Below, one piece after another: positions 7,578 through 16,439 of a stretch of 64,000 nt of DNA. The stretch lies in NCBI RefSeq assembly GCF_036881825.1, contig NZ_JBAJMW010000001.1, positions 434,001 through 498,000 on the forward strand, read 5' to 3'. Position 1 is the stretch's first letter. Each line of letters starts with the position of its first letter. The DNA is from Tersicoccus mangrovi. GTDB taxonomy: Bacteria; Actinomycetota; Actinomycetes; Actinomycetales; Micrococcaceae. Under the pieces are notes generated by a model. It searched no databases, was not told the DNA's origin, and saw only the letters and a list, made by a program, of their open reading frames with translations. Both the position numbers and the translations under genes were made by a program.

Positions 7578-8461
7578 GCGTGGCGACGACGGCGCAGTGG
7601 GTGGAGGGAGCCCGGCTGCGGACCCTGCCGATGGCGATGGCCCCGGTGATCGCGGGGTCCGCCGCGGCGGCGGGGCTCGGGGCGTTCCACCCGGCCCGTG
7701 CGCTGCTCGCGCTCGTCGTCGCCCTGCTTCTGCAGGTCGGCGTCAACTACGCCAACGACTACTCGGACGGCATCCGCGGCACCGACGACGCGCGGGTCGG
7801 CCCGCTGCGCCTGGTCGGATCGGGAGCGGCGTCCCCGGCCGCGGTCAAGCGTGCCGCCTTCGCCTGCTTCGGCGCCGCCATGGTCGCGGGCCTGCTCCTG
7901 GTCGTGCTCAGCGGCACCTGGTGGCTGCTGCTGGTCGGCGCCGTCTCGGTCGTCGCGGCCTGGTACTACACCGGCGGCTCGCGCCCCTACGGCTACCACG
8001 GGCTCGGGGAGGTGTTCGTCTTCGTGTTCTTCGGGCTGGTGGCCGCGCTCGGCACCACCTACACGCAGGCCCTGACGGTCGACGGGCCGGCCGTCGTCGC
8101 CGCCGTCGCGACGGGCCTGATCGCGACCGCGCTGCTGATGGCCAACAACATCCGGGACATCCCGACGGACCGGGCGGTGGGCAAGCGCACTCTCGCGGTG
8201 CGGCTCGGCGACCGCGCGGCTCGGGCCACCTATGTCGGGATGCTCGCCGTCGCGCTGCTGCTGGTGCTCACCGTGGCGCCGGCGCATCCGTGGCTGCTCC
8301 TCGTCCTCCTGCTGGCCCCGGTGTGCGTGCCGGCGTGCCGCCGGGTGCTGACGGCCACCCAGCGGGCCGACCTCATCCCCGTGCTGCGACAGACCGGGCT
8401 GATCAACCTCGCCTGGAGCCTGCTGTTCACGGTCGGCGTGGTGCTCAACCTCGCGGTCTGA
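7574..8461 (+). CDS. menA: 1,4-dihydroxy-2-naphthoate polyprenyltransferase
   Basis: A 295-residue UbiA-family membrane enzyme attaching the prenyl chain to dihydroxynaphthoate, giving demethylmenaquinone. The first prenyl-diphosphate/Mg motif is NYANDYSDGIRGTDD and the second NNIRDIPTDRAVGKRTLAVRLG. About eight hydrophobic helices follow the family pattern. The N-terminus QWVEGARLRTLPMAMAPVIAG is typical of MenA. Its ATG overlaps the menE stop. It ends the men cluster and converges on the DUF4229 gene 36 bp away. Confidence 0.96.
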   Translation: MSVATTAQWVEGARLRTLPMAMAPVIAGSAAAAGLGAFHPARALLALVVALLLQVGVNYANDYSDGIRGTDDARVGPLRLVGSGAASPAAVKRAAFACFGAAMVAGLLLVVLSGTWWLLLVGAVSVVAAWYYTGGSRPYGYHGLGEVFVFVFFGLVAALGTTYTQALTVDGPAVVAAVATGLIATALLMANNIRDIPTDRAVGKRTLAVRLGDRAARATYVGMLAVALLLVLTVAPAHPWLLLVLLLAPVCVPACRRVLTATQRADLIPVLRQTGLINLAWSLLFTVGVVLNLAV

Positions 8462-8496
8462 GTCGACCGCCCGAGCCGACCGGCCGGACGGGCCGG

Positions 8497-8934
8497 TCAG
8501 CCGTCGCGGTGACCGGCGTCGTGAGGGACGGATTCGTCGGGGACGGCGTCGTGCCGGGCCGCTTCCCGTCCGACCGCGTCGTGGCGAGGTGCCTCGTCGG
8601 CGGTGCTGCGCGTCCGGTCCGCATCGACCGCGGTGCTGCCCTTCTGCTGCGGGTCGACGGGCGCCACCTGGTCGTGCTCGTCCCAGTAGCCGTCCTCCGC
8701 GGCGGCGTCGTCCAGCTCGCTCTTCGTGCGGCGGCCCGTGCGTCCGGTGATGCGGTTGCCGACCTGCGAAGCGGCGGCGTCACGCATCCGACCGAAGAAG
8801 AGGTAGCTGATGCAGAACGAGGCGACGAGCGCCACGACCATCGACATGACGACGCCCAGGTGCAGCAGCAGGCCGAGCACGAAGATGAGGGCGACGAGGC
8901 CGAGGCGGGCGGCGGAGTACTTCAGGAGAGCCAC
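8497..8934 (-). CDS. DUF4229 small membrane protein
   Basis: A 145-residue protein of unknown function. Two transmembrane helices fill residues 5-48 (start LLKYSAARLGLVALIF, then a second helix ending SYLFFGRMRD), followed by about 90 hydrophilic, acidic, poorly ordered residues with repeated HDAV/RHDA motifs. This is the DUF4229 pattern, usually found next to menA or the cytochrome c genes in Actinobacteria. The GTG 8934 start sits six bases after TAGAAT, so the mRNA is probably leaderless. Confidence 0.85.
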   Translation of the reverse strand: MALLKYSAARLGLVALIFVLGLLLHLGVVMSMVVALVASFCISYLFFGRMRDAAASQVGNRITGRTGRRTKSELDDAAAEDGYWDEHDQVAPVDPQQKGSTAVDADRTRSTADEAPRHDAVGREAARHDAVPDESVPHDAGHRDG

Positions 8935-8940
8935 CGCAGC

Positions 8941-8946
8941 ATTCTA
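8941..8946 (-). promoter_or_regulatory. -10 element of the leaderless DUF4229 transcript
   Basis: TAGAAT on the minus strand ends six bases before the GTG start, with no Shine-Dalgarno. Confidence 0.65.
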
Positions 8947-9005
8947 GTCGCCGGTCCCGGTCCACCCTCTCGGCCCTCCCCCAGCGCACATCCAGATCCC
9001 GCGAC

Positions 9006-9011
9006 TACACT
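9006..9011 (+). promoter_or_regulatory. -10 element of a leaderless transcript (PLDc_N gene)
   Basis: TACACT ends six bases before the ATG at 9018. No Shine-Dalgarno precedes the ATG. Confidence 0.65.
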
Positions 9012-9017
9012 CTCGAC

Positions 9018-9479
9018 ATGCGTTACCTGCCGTTCGCCGTGCTGGCGATCGCGATGATCTACACGCTCGTCGACTGTGTCCGGTCCGACGGCGGCCACGT
9101 GCGGGCCATGCCGAAGGCCGCCTGGTTCCTCGTCATCCTGATCCTGCCGGTCGTCGGCATCGTGCTGTGGTTCCTCTTCGGGCGGCCGCAGACGGTCACG
9201 GCGTCGGCCCCGATCTCCCGGCCGCTGGCGCCCGACGACGACCCACGCTTCCTCTCCGACCTGGCTGAGCGCCGTCGTCGGGAGCGGGCCGCGCAGCAGG
9301 CGGCCGAGCGCGCCGCTCAACAGCGTGCTGCCCAGCAGTCGGCCGCCGAGCCGACGCAGACGCCCGACGCCGACCGACCGGTCGACGACACGGTCCGCGA
9401 CCAGCACCCCGACCGCAACGGTCGCAACCCGGCGCAGGGTTCTGCCGGCACCGGCCCGGACGAGATCACCGGCTCCTGA
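9018..9479 (+). CDS. PLDc_N-domain membrane protein
   Basis: A 153-residue protein with two N-terminal transmembrane helices (residues 2-20 and about 32-55) ending in the WFLFGRP motif of the PLDc_N (phospholipase D N-terminal-like) family. A charged Ala/Gln/Arg-rich stretch follows (RAAQQAAERAAQQRAAQQ), likely helical or coiled-coil, then an unstructured tail. There is no catalytic HKD, so no enzyme activity is implied. It is divergent from the DUF4229 gene across 83 bp holding both -10 elements. Confidence 0.85.
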   Translation: MRYLPFAVLAIAMIYTLVDCVRSDGGHVRAMPKAAWFLVILILPVVGIVLWFLFGRPQTVTASAPISRPLAPDDDPRFLSDLAERRRRERAAQQAAERAAQQRAAQQSAAEPTQTPDADRPVDDTVRDQHPDRNGRNPAQGSAGTGPDEITGS

Positions 9480-9679
9480 GCTCCGACTCCTGACCACCGA
9501 TTTGTGACCACGGGTTCGTGGCTGTGCTCTTCCGCGGCCATGACCGCACCGGGTCCCGAACAGTGCGGACCTTGGTCGGGACAGAGCACCCCATCCCGGA
9601 ATTCACCGCCGCTCGGTGGGACCGGATGCGAGCCGTGAGCGATGGGGATGCCGAGAACCGACCGGACAGACGGAACGAC

Positions 9680-9711
9680 GAAGCCCCCGCCCGGACCCGG
9701 GCGGGGGCTTC
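9680..9711. terminator. Bidirectional hairpin terminator between the PLDc_N gene and ccsB
   Basis: Perfect 14-bp arms GAAGCCCCCGCCCG and CGGGCGGGGGCTTC surround a 4-nt loop. It lies in the 288-bp space between convergent genes and has no long T tract, as is usual at this GC. I see no gene in the rest of this gap. Confidence 0.8.
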
Positions 9712-9767
9712 GTCCTCAGCGGTCGCGGCCCAGCGGGCCCGGTCGCGGAGAGCCGGGGTTCAGCGGC

Positions 9768-10820
9768 TCACAGCCCCGAGTAGGAGTGCAGCCCGTTGAA
9801 CACCGTGTTGACGAGGGTGAAGTTGATGATCACGCACAGGTACCCGACGATGGACAGCCACGCGGCCCGGGTGCCGGTCCAGCCGCGCGTCGCCCGCGCG
9901 TGCAGGTAGCCGGCGTAGACGGTCCAGATGACGAAGGTCCAGACCTCCTTGGGATCCCAGCCCCAGTACCGTCCCCAGGCGTGCTCGGCCCAGATGGCGC
10001 CGGCCATCAGCGTGAACGTCCAGAACACGAAGCCGACCGCGTTGATCCGATAGGCGCCGTTCTCCAGCGTCAGGGCGGTGGGCACCCGGGCGAGGAAGGA
10101 CATGCGCGGCGTCCGGCCCTCCGCGATCGCGGCCTCGCGGCGCGACTGCAGCAGCTGCAGCGCGCTCATGCAGAACGAGAGCGTGAACAGGGCGGACGAG
10201 AACACGGCCACGGAGACGTGGATGACCAGCCAGTAGCTCTGCAGCGCCGGGATGAGGTGGGCGACCGGGGTGCGGAACGCCATGGTGGCCGCGCACAGCA
10301 TGATCAGCACGAGGCCGACGACGAAGGTGCCGAGGAACCGCAGGTCGCGGCGGATCAGGGAGAGCAGGAACACGCCGGCGACGATCAGTGCGCCGGTCGT
10401 GCAGAACTCGTACATGTTGCCCCACGGCACGCGGGCGGCCGCGATGCCACGGCTGACGACGGCGGCCGCGTGGATGACCCACGCGAGGGTCGTCAGGGAG
10501 ACGCCGATGCGGGCGGCACGGCGCCGGGCATTCGTGTAGCGCAGGTCCTCGCGCGGCACGGTGTCGGCCTGGACGTGACCGTCGGGGCCGGTGCCCTCGG
10601 GGGCCACGGGGCGTTCGACGCCCCCGCCACCGGCCATCGCCGGGGTGCGTTCGCGGTTCCGCTCGGTCGCGTCCGCGGCGGCGCGCGCATCGATCGCGCG
10701 CAGCGTCTTCGAGCTCGCCGCCATGTCCCAGGCGAACGCCACGAACGCCACGAGGTAGACGAACGCGGCCGAGAGCATCAGCAGCTCGCTGTACTGGCCG
10801 AGGGTCTCGTTGATTCCCAT
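9768..10820 (-). CDS. ccsB: Cytochrome c biogenesis protein CcsB/ResC (haem handling)
   Basis: A 350-residue polytopic membrane protein of System II cytochrome c maturation. It moves haem across the membrane and works with ResB in thioether formation. The WWD-type motif is in HAWGRYWGWDPKEVW near residue 280, followed by the His-containing AGYLHARATRGW. About eight helices. The ATG at 10820 overlaps the resB stop (TGATG); a GTG one codon upstream is also possible. It is the last gene of the PGM-resA-ccdA-resB-ccsB series, all with 4-bp overlaps or short gaps, and ends before a strong hairpin. Confidence 0.95.
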   Translation of the reverse strand: MGINETLGQYSELLMLSAAFVYLVAFVAFAWDMAASSKTLRAIDARAAADATERNRERTPAMAGGGGVERPVAPEGTGPDGHVQADTVPREDLRYTNARRRAARIGVSLTTLAWVIHAAAVVSRGIAAARVPWGNMYEFCTTGALIVAGVFLLSLIRRDLRFLGTFVVGLVLIMLCAATMAFRTPVAHLIPALQSYWLVIHVSVAVFSSALFTLSFCMSALQLLQSRREAAIAEGRTPRMSFLARVPTALTLENGAYRINAVGFVFWTFTLMAGAIWAEHAWGRYWGWDPKEVWTFVIWTVYAGYLHARATRGWTGTRAAWLSIVGYLCVIINFTLVNTVFNGLHSYSGL

Positions 10821-12559
10821 CACAGTCCTGTCGTTCGACGGTCGTCGCCGGTGGTGCCCCCGGCGTCATTCTTCCCGCTCTGCGCGCCATCGGCCACCAG
10901 CGCGGCGTCGAGATCACGGCCCAGGGACTCCCGGGCCCGTTCGAGCCGGTGGTCCTCGCCGCGGGCCAGCAGCCCGTACTCGACCATGACGCGCCCGTCC
11001 GCGGCCTTCCCGGCCCGCACCCACGCGCGCCGGCGGGGCACGAACAGGGAGCCGATGAGCCCGAGCAGGGCGGCGGTGGAGAACACCAGCGCGCCGGTGG
11101 TGGCCGGGTCGTGCCGCACGTCGATGGCGATGTAGCGCTTGACCCCCTCGAAGGTGATCGACCCAAGGTTGTTCGGGAGCTTCTGGGTGCGCCGCGAGCC
11201 GTCGAGGACGATGCCGCCAGCAGGCAGGTTGCGCGCGTTGACCGGGGTGAGCTTGGACGTGTCCAGGGCGAACACCGACGTCGGGACGCCGTTGTTCAGG
11301 CCGAGGTCGCCCTTGAAGGAGTTGAGGTTCAGCTGCGGCAGCAGCGGGTCGGGGTCGCCGGAGAAGGCCACCTTGTCCGCGCCGGCCACTGCCGTCGGCA
11401 GGAAGAACCCGACGAAGGAGAGCTGCTGCGGCTTGGCGTCGGGCACCTTGAGCACGAATGCCGAGGTGTACATGGCGTCGGTGGGGTTGCTGACCACCGG
11501 GCCGCTCCACGCGACCTTGCCCTGCCCGTCGCGCACGGTGACGACCGGGGCGTACCCGTTGCCCACGAGGTAGACGTTGCTGCCCCCCAGCGCCACCGGG
11601 GAGTTGACCTTGAGGGTCTGCTTCTCCGGGGCGGACGTCGGCGTCTGCCGCGTGGTCAGGTGGGCGGTGAAGTCGATCGGCTGGCCGTAGTGGGAGGTGG
11701 ACTCCCGGTCGAACGTGACGTCGAACTTGTCCAGCTGGATCGAGAACGGGTCCAGGTGGTCGTCCGCGAAGTTGGTGCCCGGGTTGAACGAGTCGTAGCC
11801 GACGAGGGTGTTGACGAAGCTGTCGCCCTCGACGAGGGTCCGTTGCCCGCGGTAGCCGAAGAGGCCGCCCACGGCGACGGAGACGAGCACCCCAATCAGC
11901 GCGGTGTGGAAGATCAGGTTGCCGGTCTCCCGGAGGTAGCCGCGTTCGGCGGCGGCGGAGGGCCGGTCCCCCTCGAGGTCCTGAAGGCGCACGCGGTACC
12001 CACGGCGCTTGAGCACGGCCTGGGCGCGGCGGGTGACCTCGGCGGCGTCGACGCCCGACTCGGCCGGCACGACGAGCGTGCCGTACTGCGGCATCCGGGA
12101 CAGGCGGCGCGGTGTCCTCGGCGGCGGCTGCCGGAGGGCCTTGACGTGCGCGATCGTGCGCGGCACGACGCACCCGATGAGGGAGATGAACAGCAGGATG
12201 TAGATCGCCGAGAACCAGACGGACGCGTAGACGTCGAAGAACTGGAACCGGTCCAGCCACGGGCCGGTGACGGGGTTGTTCTGCAGGTACGTGGTGACCG
12301 CCGTCGGGTTGGACGGCCGCTGCGGGAAGATGGACCCGGGCACGGCGGCGACGGCGAGCAGCAGGAGCAGCATGAGCGCCACCCGCATGCTGGTCAGCTG
12401 GCGCCACGCCCAGCGCAGGGTGCCGACGACGCCGAGCCGCGGCAGCGCGGGACCGCCGCCGCGCGGCGGCTTCCGGCCGGCCCCGGCGCCCGCGGCGGTG
12501 GCCCCGGAGACCGGCGCCGCGGTGTCGCCGGTGGCCGGATCGGTCTTCTGCGGTGTCAA
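10820..12559 (-). CDS. resB: Cytochrome c biogenesis protein ResB
   Basis: A 579-residue partner of CcsB. After a roughly 40-residue Pro/Gly-rich cytoplasmic lead come three transmembrane helices (about residues 55-75, 105-125, 205-225), a large extracytoplasmic domain of about 280 residues, and a final helix near residue 510. ResB landmarks are the SIFPQRP segment, FFDVYASVWFSAIYILLFISL and GYLRETGNLIFHTAL. The start is TTG 12559, which overlaps the ccdA stop as TTGA and has GAGG eight bases upstream. No other in-frame start there is as good. Confidence 0.93.
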   Translation of the reverse strand: MTPQKTDPATGDTAAPVSGATAAGAGAGRKPPRGGGPALPRLGVVGTLRWAWRQLTSMRVALMLLLLLAVAAVPGSIFPQRPSNPTAVTTYLQNNPVTGPWLDRFQFFDVYASVWFSAIYILLFISLIGCVVPRTIAHVKALRQPPPRTPRRLSRMPQYGTLVVPAESGVDAAEVTRRAQAVLKRRGYRVRLQDLEGDRPSAAAERGYLRETGNLIFHTALIGVLVSVAVGGLFGYRGQRTLVEGDSFVNTLVGYDSFNPGTNFADDHLDPFSIQLDKFDVTFDRESTSHYGQPIDFTAHLTTRQTPTSAPEKQTLKVNSPVALGGSNVYLVGNGYAPVVTVRDGQGKVAWSGPVVSNPTDAMYTSAFVLKVPDAKPQQLSFVGFFLPTAVAGADKVAFSGDPDPLLPQLNLNSFKGDLGLNNGVPTSVFALDTSKLTPVNARNLPAGGIVLDGSRRTQKLPNNLGSITFEGVKRYIAIDVRHDPATTGALVFSTAALLGLIGSLFVPRRRAWVRAGKAADGRVMVEYGLLARGEDHRLERARESLGRDLDAALVADGAQSGKNDAGGTTGDDRRTTGL

Positions 12560-13344
12560 ATCGGCAACCTCACGGAATCGGAGAACCAGGCCTGCAGGTC
12601 GGCCACCCAGGTGTTCCACACCCCGGTGACCATGAGCAGGCCGACGACGATGAGCAGGCCTCCGCCGATCCGCTGGATGGCGAGGCGGTGCCGTCGCAGC
12701 ACGGCGAGCGCGCTGGCGCTGCGGCGCAGGGCCAGGGCGATGAGCAGGAACGGCACGCCGAGGCCGAGGCAGTAGAACAGGGTGAGCCAGGCACCGCGGA
12801 CGGCGCCCGCGCCGTCGGAGAAGGAGAGCGCCTGCACGGCGGCGAAGGTCGGGCCGATGCACGGCGCCCAGCCGAGCGCGAACGTCAGCCCCAGCACGGG
12901 GGCGCCCCACAGGCCGGCGGGCGGCCGGGCGTGGATGCGCCGCTCGCCCTGCAGCCACGAGAAGCCGCCGAGGAACACGACGCCCATGACGACGACGACG
13001 AGCCCGAGAGCCTGGGAGACCCAGGGCGCGCCCTTCAGCCACGCTCCGGCCTGCCCGAACACCGCGCCGATGAGCACGAACACCACGGAGAAGCCGAGCA
13101 CGAACAGGCCGACGCCGGCCAGGACACGCCCGCGGCGGTGATCCCGCAGGTCCGCGCCGGTCAGGCCGGTGACGTATCCGAGGTAGCCCGGCACGAGGGG
13201 CAGGACGCACGGCGAGGCGAAGGAGACGAGCCCGGCGAGCATCGCCACCGGGACGGCCACGAGCATCGACCCGCCCCAGGCGGCCTCGGCGAACGAGTTG
13301 GCTGCGGCGGGGACGCTCAGCGGGGCGGCGGCGAGCGCGCTCAC
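12556..13344 (-). CDS. ccdA: CcdA thiol-disulfide transporter
   Basis: A 262-residue, six-helix membrane protein of the CcdA/DsbD-beta family. It carries reducing equivalents from cytoplasmic thioredoxin to the outside thioredoxin ResA, keeping apocytochrome cysteines reduced. The two essential cysteines are in SFASPCVLPLVPGYLGY and GWAPCIGPTFAAV. The start is GTG 13344 overlapping the resA stop (GTGA). It lies between resA and resB as expected for System II. Confidence 0.95.
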   Translation of the reverse strand: MSALAAAPLSVPAAANSFAEAAWGGSMLVAVPVAMLAGLVSFASPCVLPLVPGYLGYVTGLTGADLRDHRRGRVLAGVGLFVLGFSVVFVLIGAVFGQAGAWLKGAPWVSQALGLVVVVMGVVFLGGFSWLQGERRIHARPPAGLWGAPVLGLTFALGWAPCIGPTFAAVQALSFSDGAGAVRGAWLTLFYCLGLGVPFLLIALALRRSASALAVLRRHRLAIQRIGGGLLIVVGLLMVTGVWNTWVADLQAWFSDSVRLPI

Positions 13345-13958
13345 GACTGCTGGGCGGACTGGATGAGGGACTTCAGCGTGCCCTTCTCGGCGGTGCCGAG
13401 AATGCGGGCGCTGACCCGTCCCTCCTTGTCCAGGACGAGCGTGGTGGGGACGGCCTGCGGCGGCACGTACTGCGTCATGGCCAGCAGCACGGTGCCGTTG
13501 CGGTCCTCGAAGGACGGGTAGGTCAGGCCGAAGGTGCGCTCGAAGGCAGCCGCCGTCGGCTCCTCGTCGCGGACGTTGACGCCGTAGAACTGCGCCCCGG
13601 AGCTCTTGAACTGCGAGTACAGCGACTGCAGGTCCTTCGCCTCGACGCGGCACGGGGCGCACCCGGCGTACCAGAAGTTCAGGACGGTGACCTTGCCCTT
13701 GAAGCTGGACGCGTCGACCTTCGTGCCCCCGAACAGCGTCGAGCTGAAGGAGACGGGCTTGCCGCGGTTGCCGGCCGCGTACTCGCGGACAGATCCGTCG
13801 CCGGCGATGTAGTTCTTCTCGTCCCCGGCGCGGGCCTGCTGGGACAGGCTGTCGCTCGCAGCGCAGCCGGCGAGCACGGGGGCCGTCAGCAGGAGCAGGG
13901 ACGCGGCGAGCGCCGCACGCGCGCGGGCGGAGGAACGGGGGAAGTGGCGCGAGAACAT
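13341..13958 (-). CDS. resA: ResA/TlpA-like thioredoxin lipoprotein
   Basis: A 205-residue extracytoplasmic thioredoxin that reduces apocytochrome c cysteines. An Arg-rich N-terminus and hydrophobic segment lead to the lipobox VLAGC, so it should be lipid-anchored. The thioredoxin fold has the active site WYAGCAPCRVEA (CAPC) and the cis-Pro segment QAVPTTLVLD. The start is ATG 13958 or GTG 13961 one codon earlier. Its stop overlaps ccdA by four bases and it begins nine bases after the phosphatase gene. Confidence 0.95.
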   Translation of the reverse strand: MFSRHFPRSSARARAALAASLLLLTAPVLAGCAASDSLSQQARAGDEKNYIAGDGSVREYAAGNRGKPVSFSSTLFGGTKVDASSFKGKVTVLNFWYAGCAPCRVEAKDLQSLYSQFKSSGAQFYGVNVRDEEPTAAAFERTFGLTYPSFEDRNGTVLLAMTQYVPPQAVPTTLVLDKEGRVSARILGTAEKGTLKSLIQSAQQS

Positions 13959-13967
13959 CACCGGGGA

Positions 13968-14624
13968 TTATGCCCCGGGAAGCTGGTCAGCACCTGAAAG
14001 CAGGGCTCCCGCGGGCTCGCGGTAGCTCACGCCGGTCAGGTCCGTCCCGGTGAAGTGGAAGCTGGTCATCGACGCCAGGGCGCACTCGCGCTTGCGCGGG
14101 TCGTGCCACAGGGGACGGTGCTCGGCGCTGAGCCGGGTGACCCAGATGGGCAGCTGATGGCTGACCATGACGGCCTCCGCGTCGGGACCGCCGGCCGCCT
14201 CCGCCTCCGCCCGGATGTCGTGCACCGCGGCGACGACGCGGGCCACCTGCGCCCGGTAGGGCTCACCCCAGCTCGGGCGCAGCGGATTGATCAGGTACGG
14301 CCAGTGCTTCGGCTTGCGCAGCTCGTCGCGCGTCATGTGCAGGCCCTCGAAGTGGTTCTCCGCCTCGATGATGCGCGGCTCGGTGCCGATGGTCAGGCCG
14401 AGCGCGGCGCCGAGCGGGGCGGCGGTCTGCTGGGCACGCAGCAGCGGGGAGGCCTTGACGAGCACGACGTCGGCCCCGTCGGCCGCGCGCCGGGCGAAGT
14501 CCTCGGCCACCGTGTCGGCCATCCGCCGGCCGAGGTCCGAGAGGCCGTAGCCGTCCAGCCGGCCGTAGAGCACATGGGCGGGGTTGTGGACCTCGCCGTG
14601 GCGAAGCAGGTGAACCGTGGGCAT
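13968..14624 (-). CDS. Histidine phosphatase (phosphoglycerate mutase-like)
   Basis: A 218-residue protein of the histidine phosphatase superfamily. The phospho-accepting His is in HLLRHGEV at residues 5-12, the conserved Arg in ASPLLRAQQTA, and the second His in MVSHQLPIW. I chose ATG 14624 (MPTVHLLRHGE), since the motif should be very near the N-terminus; a longer start at 14669 is unlikely. It heads the cytochrome c assembly operon, a neighbour arrangement frequent in Actinobacteria. The substrate is not known. Confidence 0.9.
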   Translation of the reverse strand: MPTVHLLRHGEVHNPAHVLYGRLDGYGLSDLGRRMADTVAEDFARRAADGADVVLVKASPLLRAQQTAAPLGAALGLTIGTEPRIIEAENHFEGLHMTRDELRKPKHWPYLINPLRPSWGEPYRAQVARVVAAVHDIRAEAEAAGGPDAEAVMVSHQLPIWVTRLSAEHRPLWHDPRKRECALASMTSFHFTGTDLTGVSYREPAGALLSGADQLPGA

Positions 14625-14689
14625 GGGTCCCAGTCTCGCAGACCGGAGGGCGGGGAATAGATTCCGCACACCCCCGGTTGACGTCAGAC

Positions 14690-14705
14690 AGTTGAGGTTT
14701 CAACT
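14690..14705. promoter_or_regulatory. Palindromic operator upstream of yceI
   Basis: AGTTGA-GGTT-TCAACT is a perfect 6-bp-arm palindrome just after TTGACG (14678-14683), which could be the -35. The same motif, GTTGAG-NN-TTCAAC, lies upstream of the GNAT gene at 33407. The shape is that of a MarR-family site; no marR gene is in the window. Confidence 0.6.
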
Positions 14706-14772
14706 TATGCATCTGCATGAACCGAACAGCCATCGAATCACGGCAGCCAGTCCTGCCGGGAAGGATCAGATC

Positions 14773-15336
14773 ATGACGACCTCCATCGAGCAGATCAAGG
14801 GACTCTCCCAGGGCGAGTGGACCGCGGACGCGTCCCACAGCCACATCACCTGGTCGGTCCGGCATGCCGGCATCAGCAAGGTGCGCGGCACCTTCGACTC
14901 CTTCACCTCGACCCTGAACGTCGGCGAGACCCTGGAGCAGAGCTCCGTCGTCACCGACATCGACGTCGCCAGCATCAACTCGCGTGACGAGAACCGTGAC
15001 GGCCACGTGCGCGGCGCTGACTTCTTCGACGCCGAGAACCACCCGGCCATCTCGTTCCGGTCCACTTCCGTCTCCGGCACCCCGGACGACCTGGTCATCG
15101 AGGGCGAGCTGACCATCCGCGGCACCTCCGCTCCGGTCACCCTGACGGGCGAGCTCGCCGGCGTCACCACCGACCCCTTCGGCATCACCCGGACCGGCGT
15201 GAGCGCCTCCACCTCGATCAGCCGCAAGGCCTTCGGCATCACCTGGAACGCCGCGCTCGAGGCCGGTGGCGTGCTCGTCGGCGACAAGGTCACCATCGAC
15301 CTCGACGTCGAGTACACCGCCCCCCAGGCGGCCTGA
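14773..15336 (+). CDS. YceI family protein
   Basis: A 187-residue YceI/lipocalin-like beta-barrel protein. Members of this family bind isoprenoid chains, and many are stress- or MarR-regulated. The N-terminal TADASHSHITWSVRHAGISKVRGTFDSF and the central VDVASINSRDENRDGHVRGADFFD pattern (here VTDIDVAS) are characteristic. There is no signal peptide, so it is a cytoplasmic version. ATG 14773 starts MTTSIEQIKG; a good Shine-Dalgarno is not obvious. The palindrome at 14690 and the hairpin at 15373 frame it as a single-gene unit. Confidence 0.93.
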   Translation: MTTSIEQIKGLSQGEWTADASHSHITWSVRHAGISKVRGTFDSFTSTLNVGETLEQSSVVTDIDVASINSRDENRDGHVRGADFFDAENHPAISFRSTSVSGTPDDLVIEGELTIRGTSAPVTLTGELAGVTTDPFGITRTGVSASTSISRKAFGITWNAALEAGGVLVGDKVTIDLDVEYTAPQAA

Positions 15337-15372
15337 TCTGATCCGCCGATCCGGCGGGTCCTCCACACGGTA

Positions 15373-15408
15373 GGGTTGCAGTACGTCCGCAGTGACGTGC
15401 TGCAACCC
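15373..15408 (+). terminator. Hairpin terminator after yceI
   Basis: Arms 15373-15387 and 15394-15408 pair over 15 positions with one G-U wobble (outer part GGGTTGCAG/CTGCAACCC) and a 6-nt loop. Confidence 0.75.
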
Positions 15409-15491
15409 TGCTGTGTCTTCCGGGTCGGGGCGGTTCCCGTCACCGTCCCCGCCCGCCGCGGGGACGACGGCCGAGACCAGGAGCTGGATCG

Positions 15492-16379
15492 ATGAGCAAC
15501 GGCAACCCGGAGAACCCTCGATCGTCCGACGACGACGGCCAGGATCGTCCCCGCTACCCCCAGTACGGCCAGCCGTCCGCGGATCGCGCCGACGAACCGC
15601 CGCGCCACGGTCAGCAGCCCAGCTACGGCGAGCAGCCGTCCTACGGCCAACAGCCCGGCTACGGCCAGCAGCAGCCCACCTACGGCGACCAGCCGTCGTA
15701 CGGTCAGCAGCAGCCCTACGGACAACAGCCCTCGTACGGGCAGCAGCCCTCGTACGGCCAGCAGCCGTCCTACGGCCAGGAGCCGACGTACGGTCAGCAG
15801 CCGTCCTACGGTCAGCAGGACCCGGGGCAGTACGGGCAGCCGCCCGCGTACGGTCAGCAGTACCCCGCCTGGGGTCAGGGCAACCACCCCGCGCAGGACG
15901 CGAACGCGTGGGGCACAGGCGCCCCGTCCCGCCCGGCCGCGATGCCGCGCGAGGTGAACATCGGATCGTGGCTGATCGCCGCCGGCGCCCTGCTCGCCAT
16001 GATCTACACGGTCATGCAGGCGATGTTCATCGGCTCCCCGCAGGGACAGGACTACATCGAGCGGGCCCTCCAGCAGACGGGCCAGAGCTCCCAGAACTTC
16101 AGCGCGTCCGAACTCGCGAGCGCCGCCCAGTCGGTCCTGCTCGTCGGCGGGGTCATCGCGCTCGTCCTGTACGTGCTCGTCGTCGTCTTCGTGCGGCGCG
16201 GGAAGAACTGGGCGCGGATCCTCGGCACCGTGCTCGCGGCGCTCTCCCTCGTCTTCCTCGGCATCAACCTCGGCGGCCTCGCGGCGATCGTCGGCATCGT
16301 CGGCATCGTCATGCTGTGGCTGCGCCCGGCCCGGCCGTGGTTCCGCAAGGCCCCCCTCGCCGCGCCCTGGGGCCGCTGA
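15492..16379 (+). CDS. Membrane protein with N-terminal Tyr-Gly-Gln repeats
   Basis: A 295-residue protein of unknown function. Residues 30-130 form a low-complexity region of about fifteen repeats of the type YGQQPS, probably disordered and exposed in the cytoplasm. Four hydrophobic helices follow (about 160-180, 215-238, 245-262 and 266-280), ending in a short basic tail. ATG 15492 has AGGAG eight bases upstream. Similar Gly/Gln/Tyr-rich leaders on small membrane proteins are frequent in Actinobacteria. Nothing indicates an enzyme or transporter. Confidence 0.8.
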   Translation: MSNGNPENPRSSDDDGQDRPRYPQYGQPSADRADEPPRHGQQPSYGEQPSYGQQPGYGQQQPTYGDQPSYGQQQPYGQQPSYGQQPSYGQQPSYGQEPTYGQQPSYGQQDPGQYGQPPAYGQQYPAWGQGNHPAQDANAWGTGAPSRPAAMPREVNIGSWLIAAGALLAMIYTVMQAMFIGSPQGQDYIERALQQTGQSSQNFSASELASAAQSVLLVGGVIALVLYVLVVVFVRRGKNWARILGTVLAALSLVFLGINLGGLAAIVGIVGIVMLWLRPARPWFRKAPLAAPWGR

Positions 16380-16439
16380 GCACCCTCGTCGTCACCGCCC
16401 GCGGCACCACCCCGCCGCCGCGGAGTCCTCGCCCGCGCC

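Noticed and set aside
15592..15880. YGQQPS DNA repeats as a mobile or regulatory repeat
   Set aside because: The repeats are in frame and vary at third positions, so they reflect a low-complexity protein segment.
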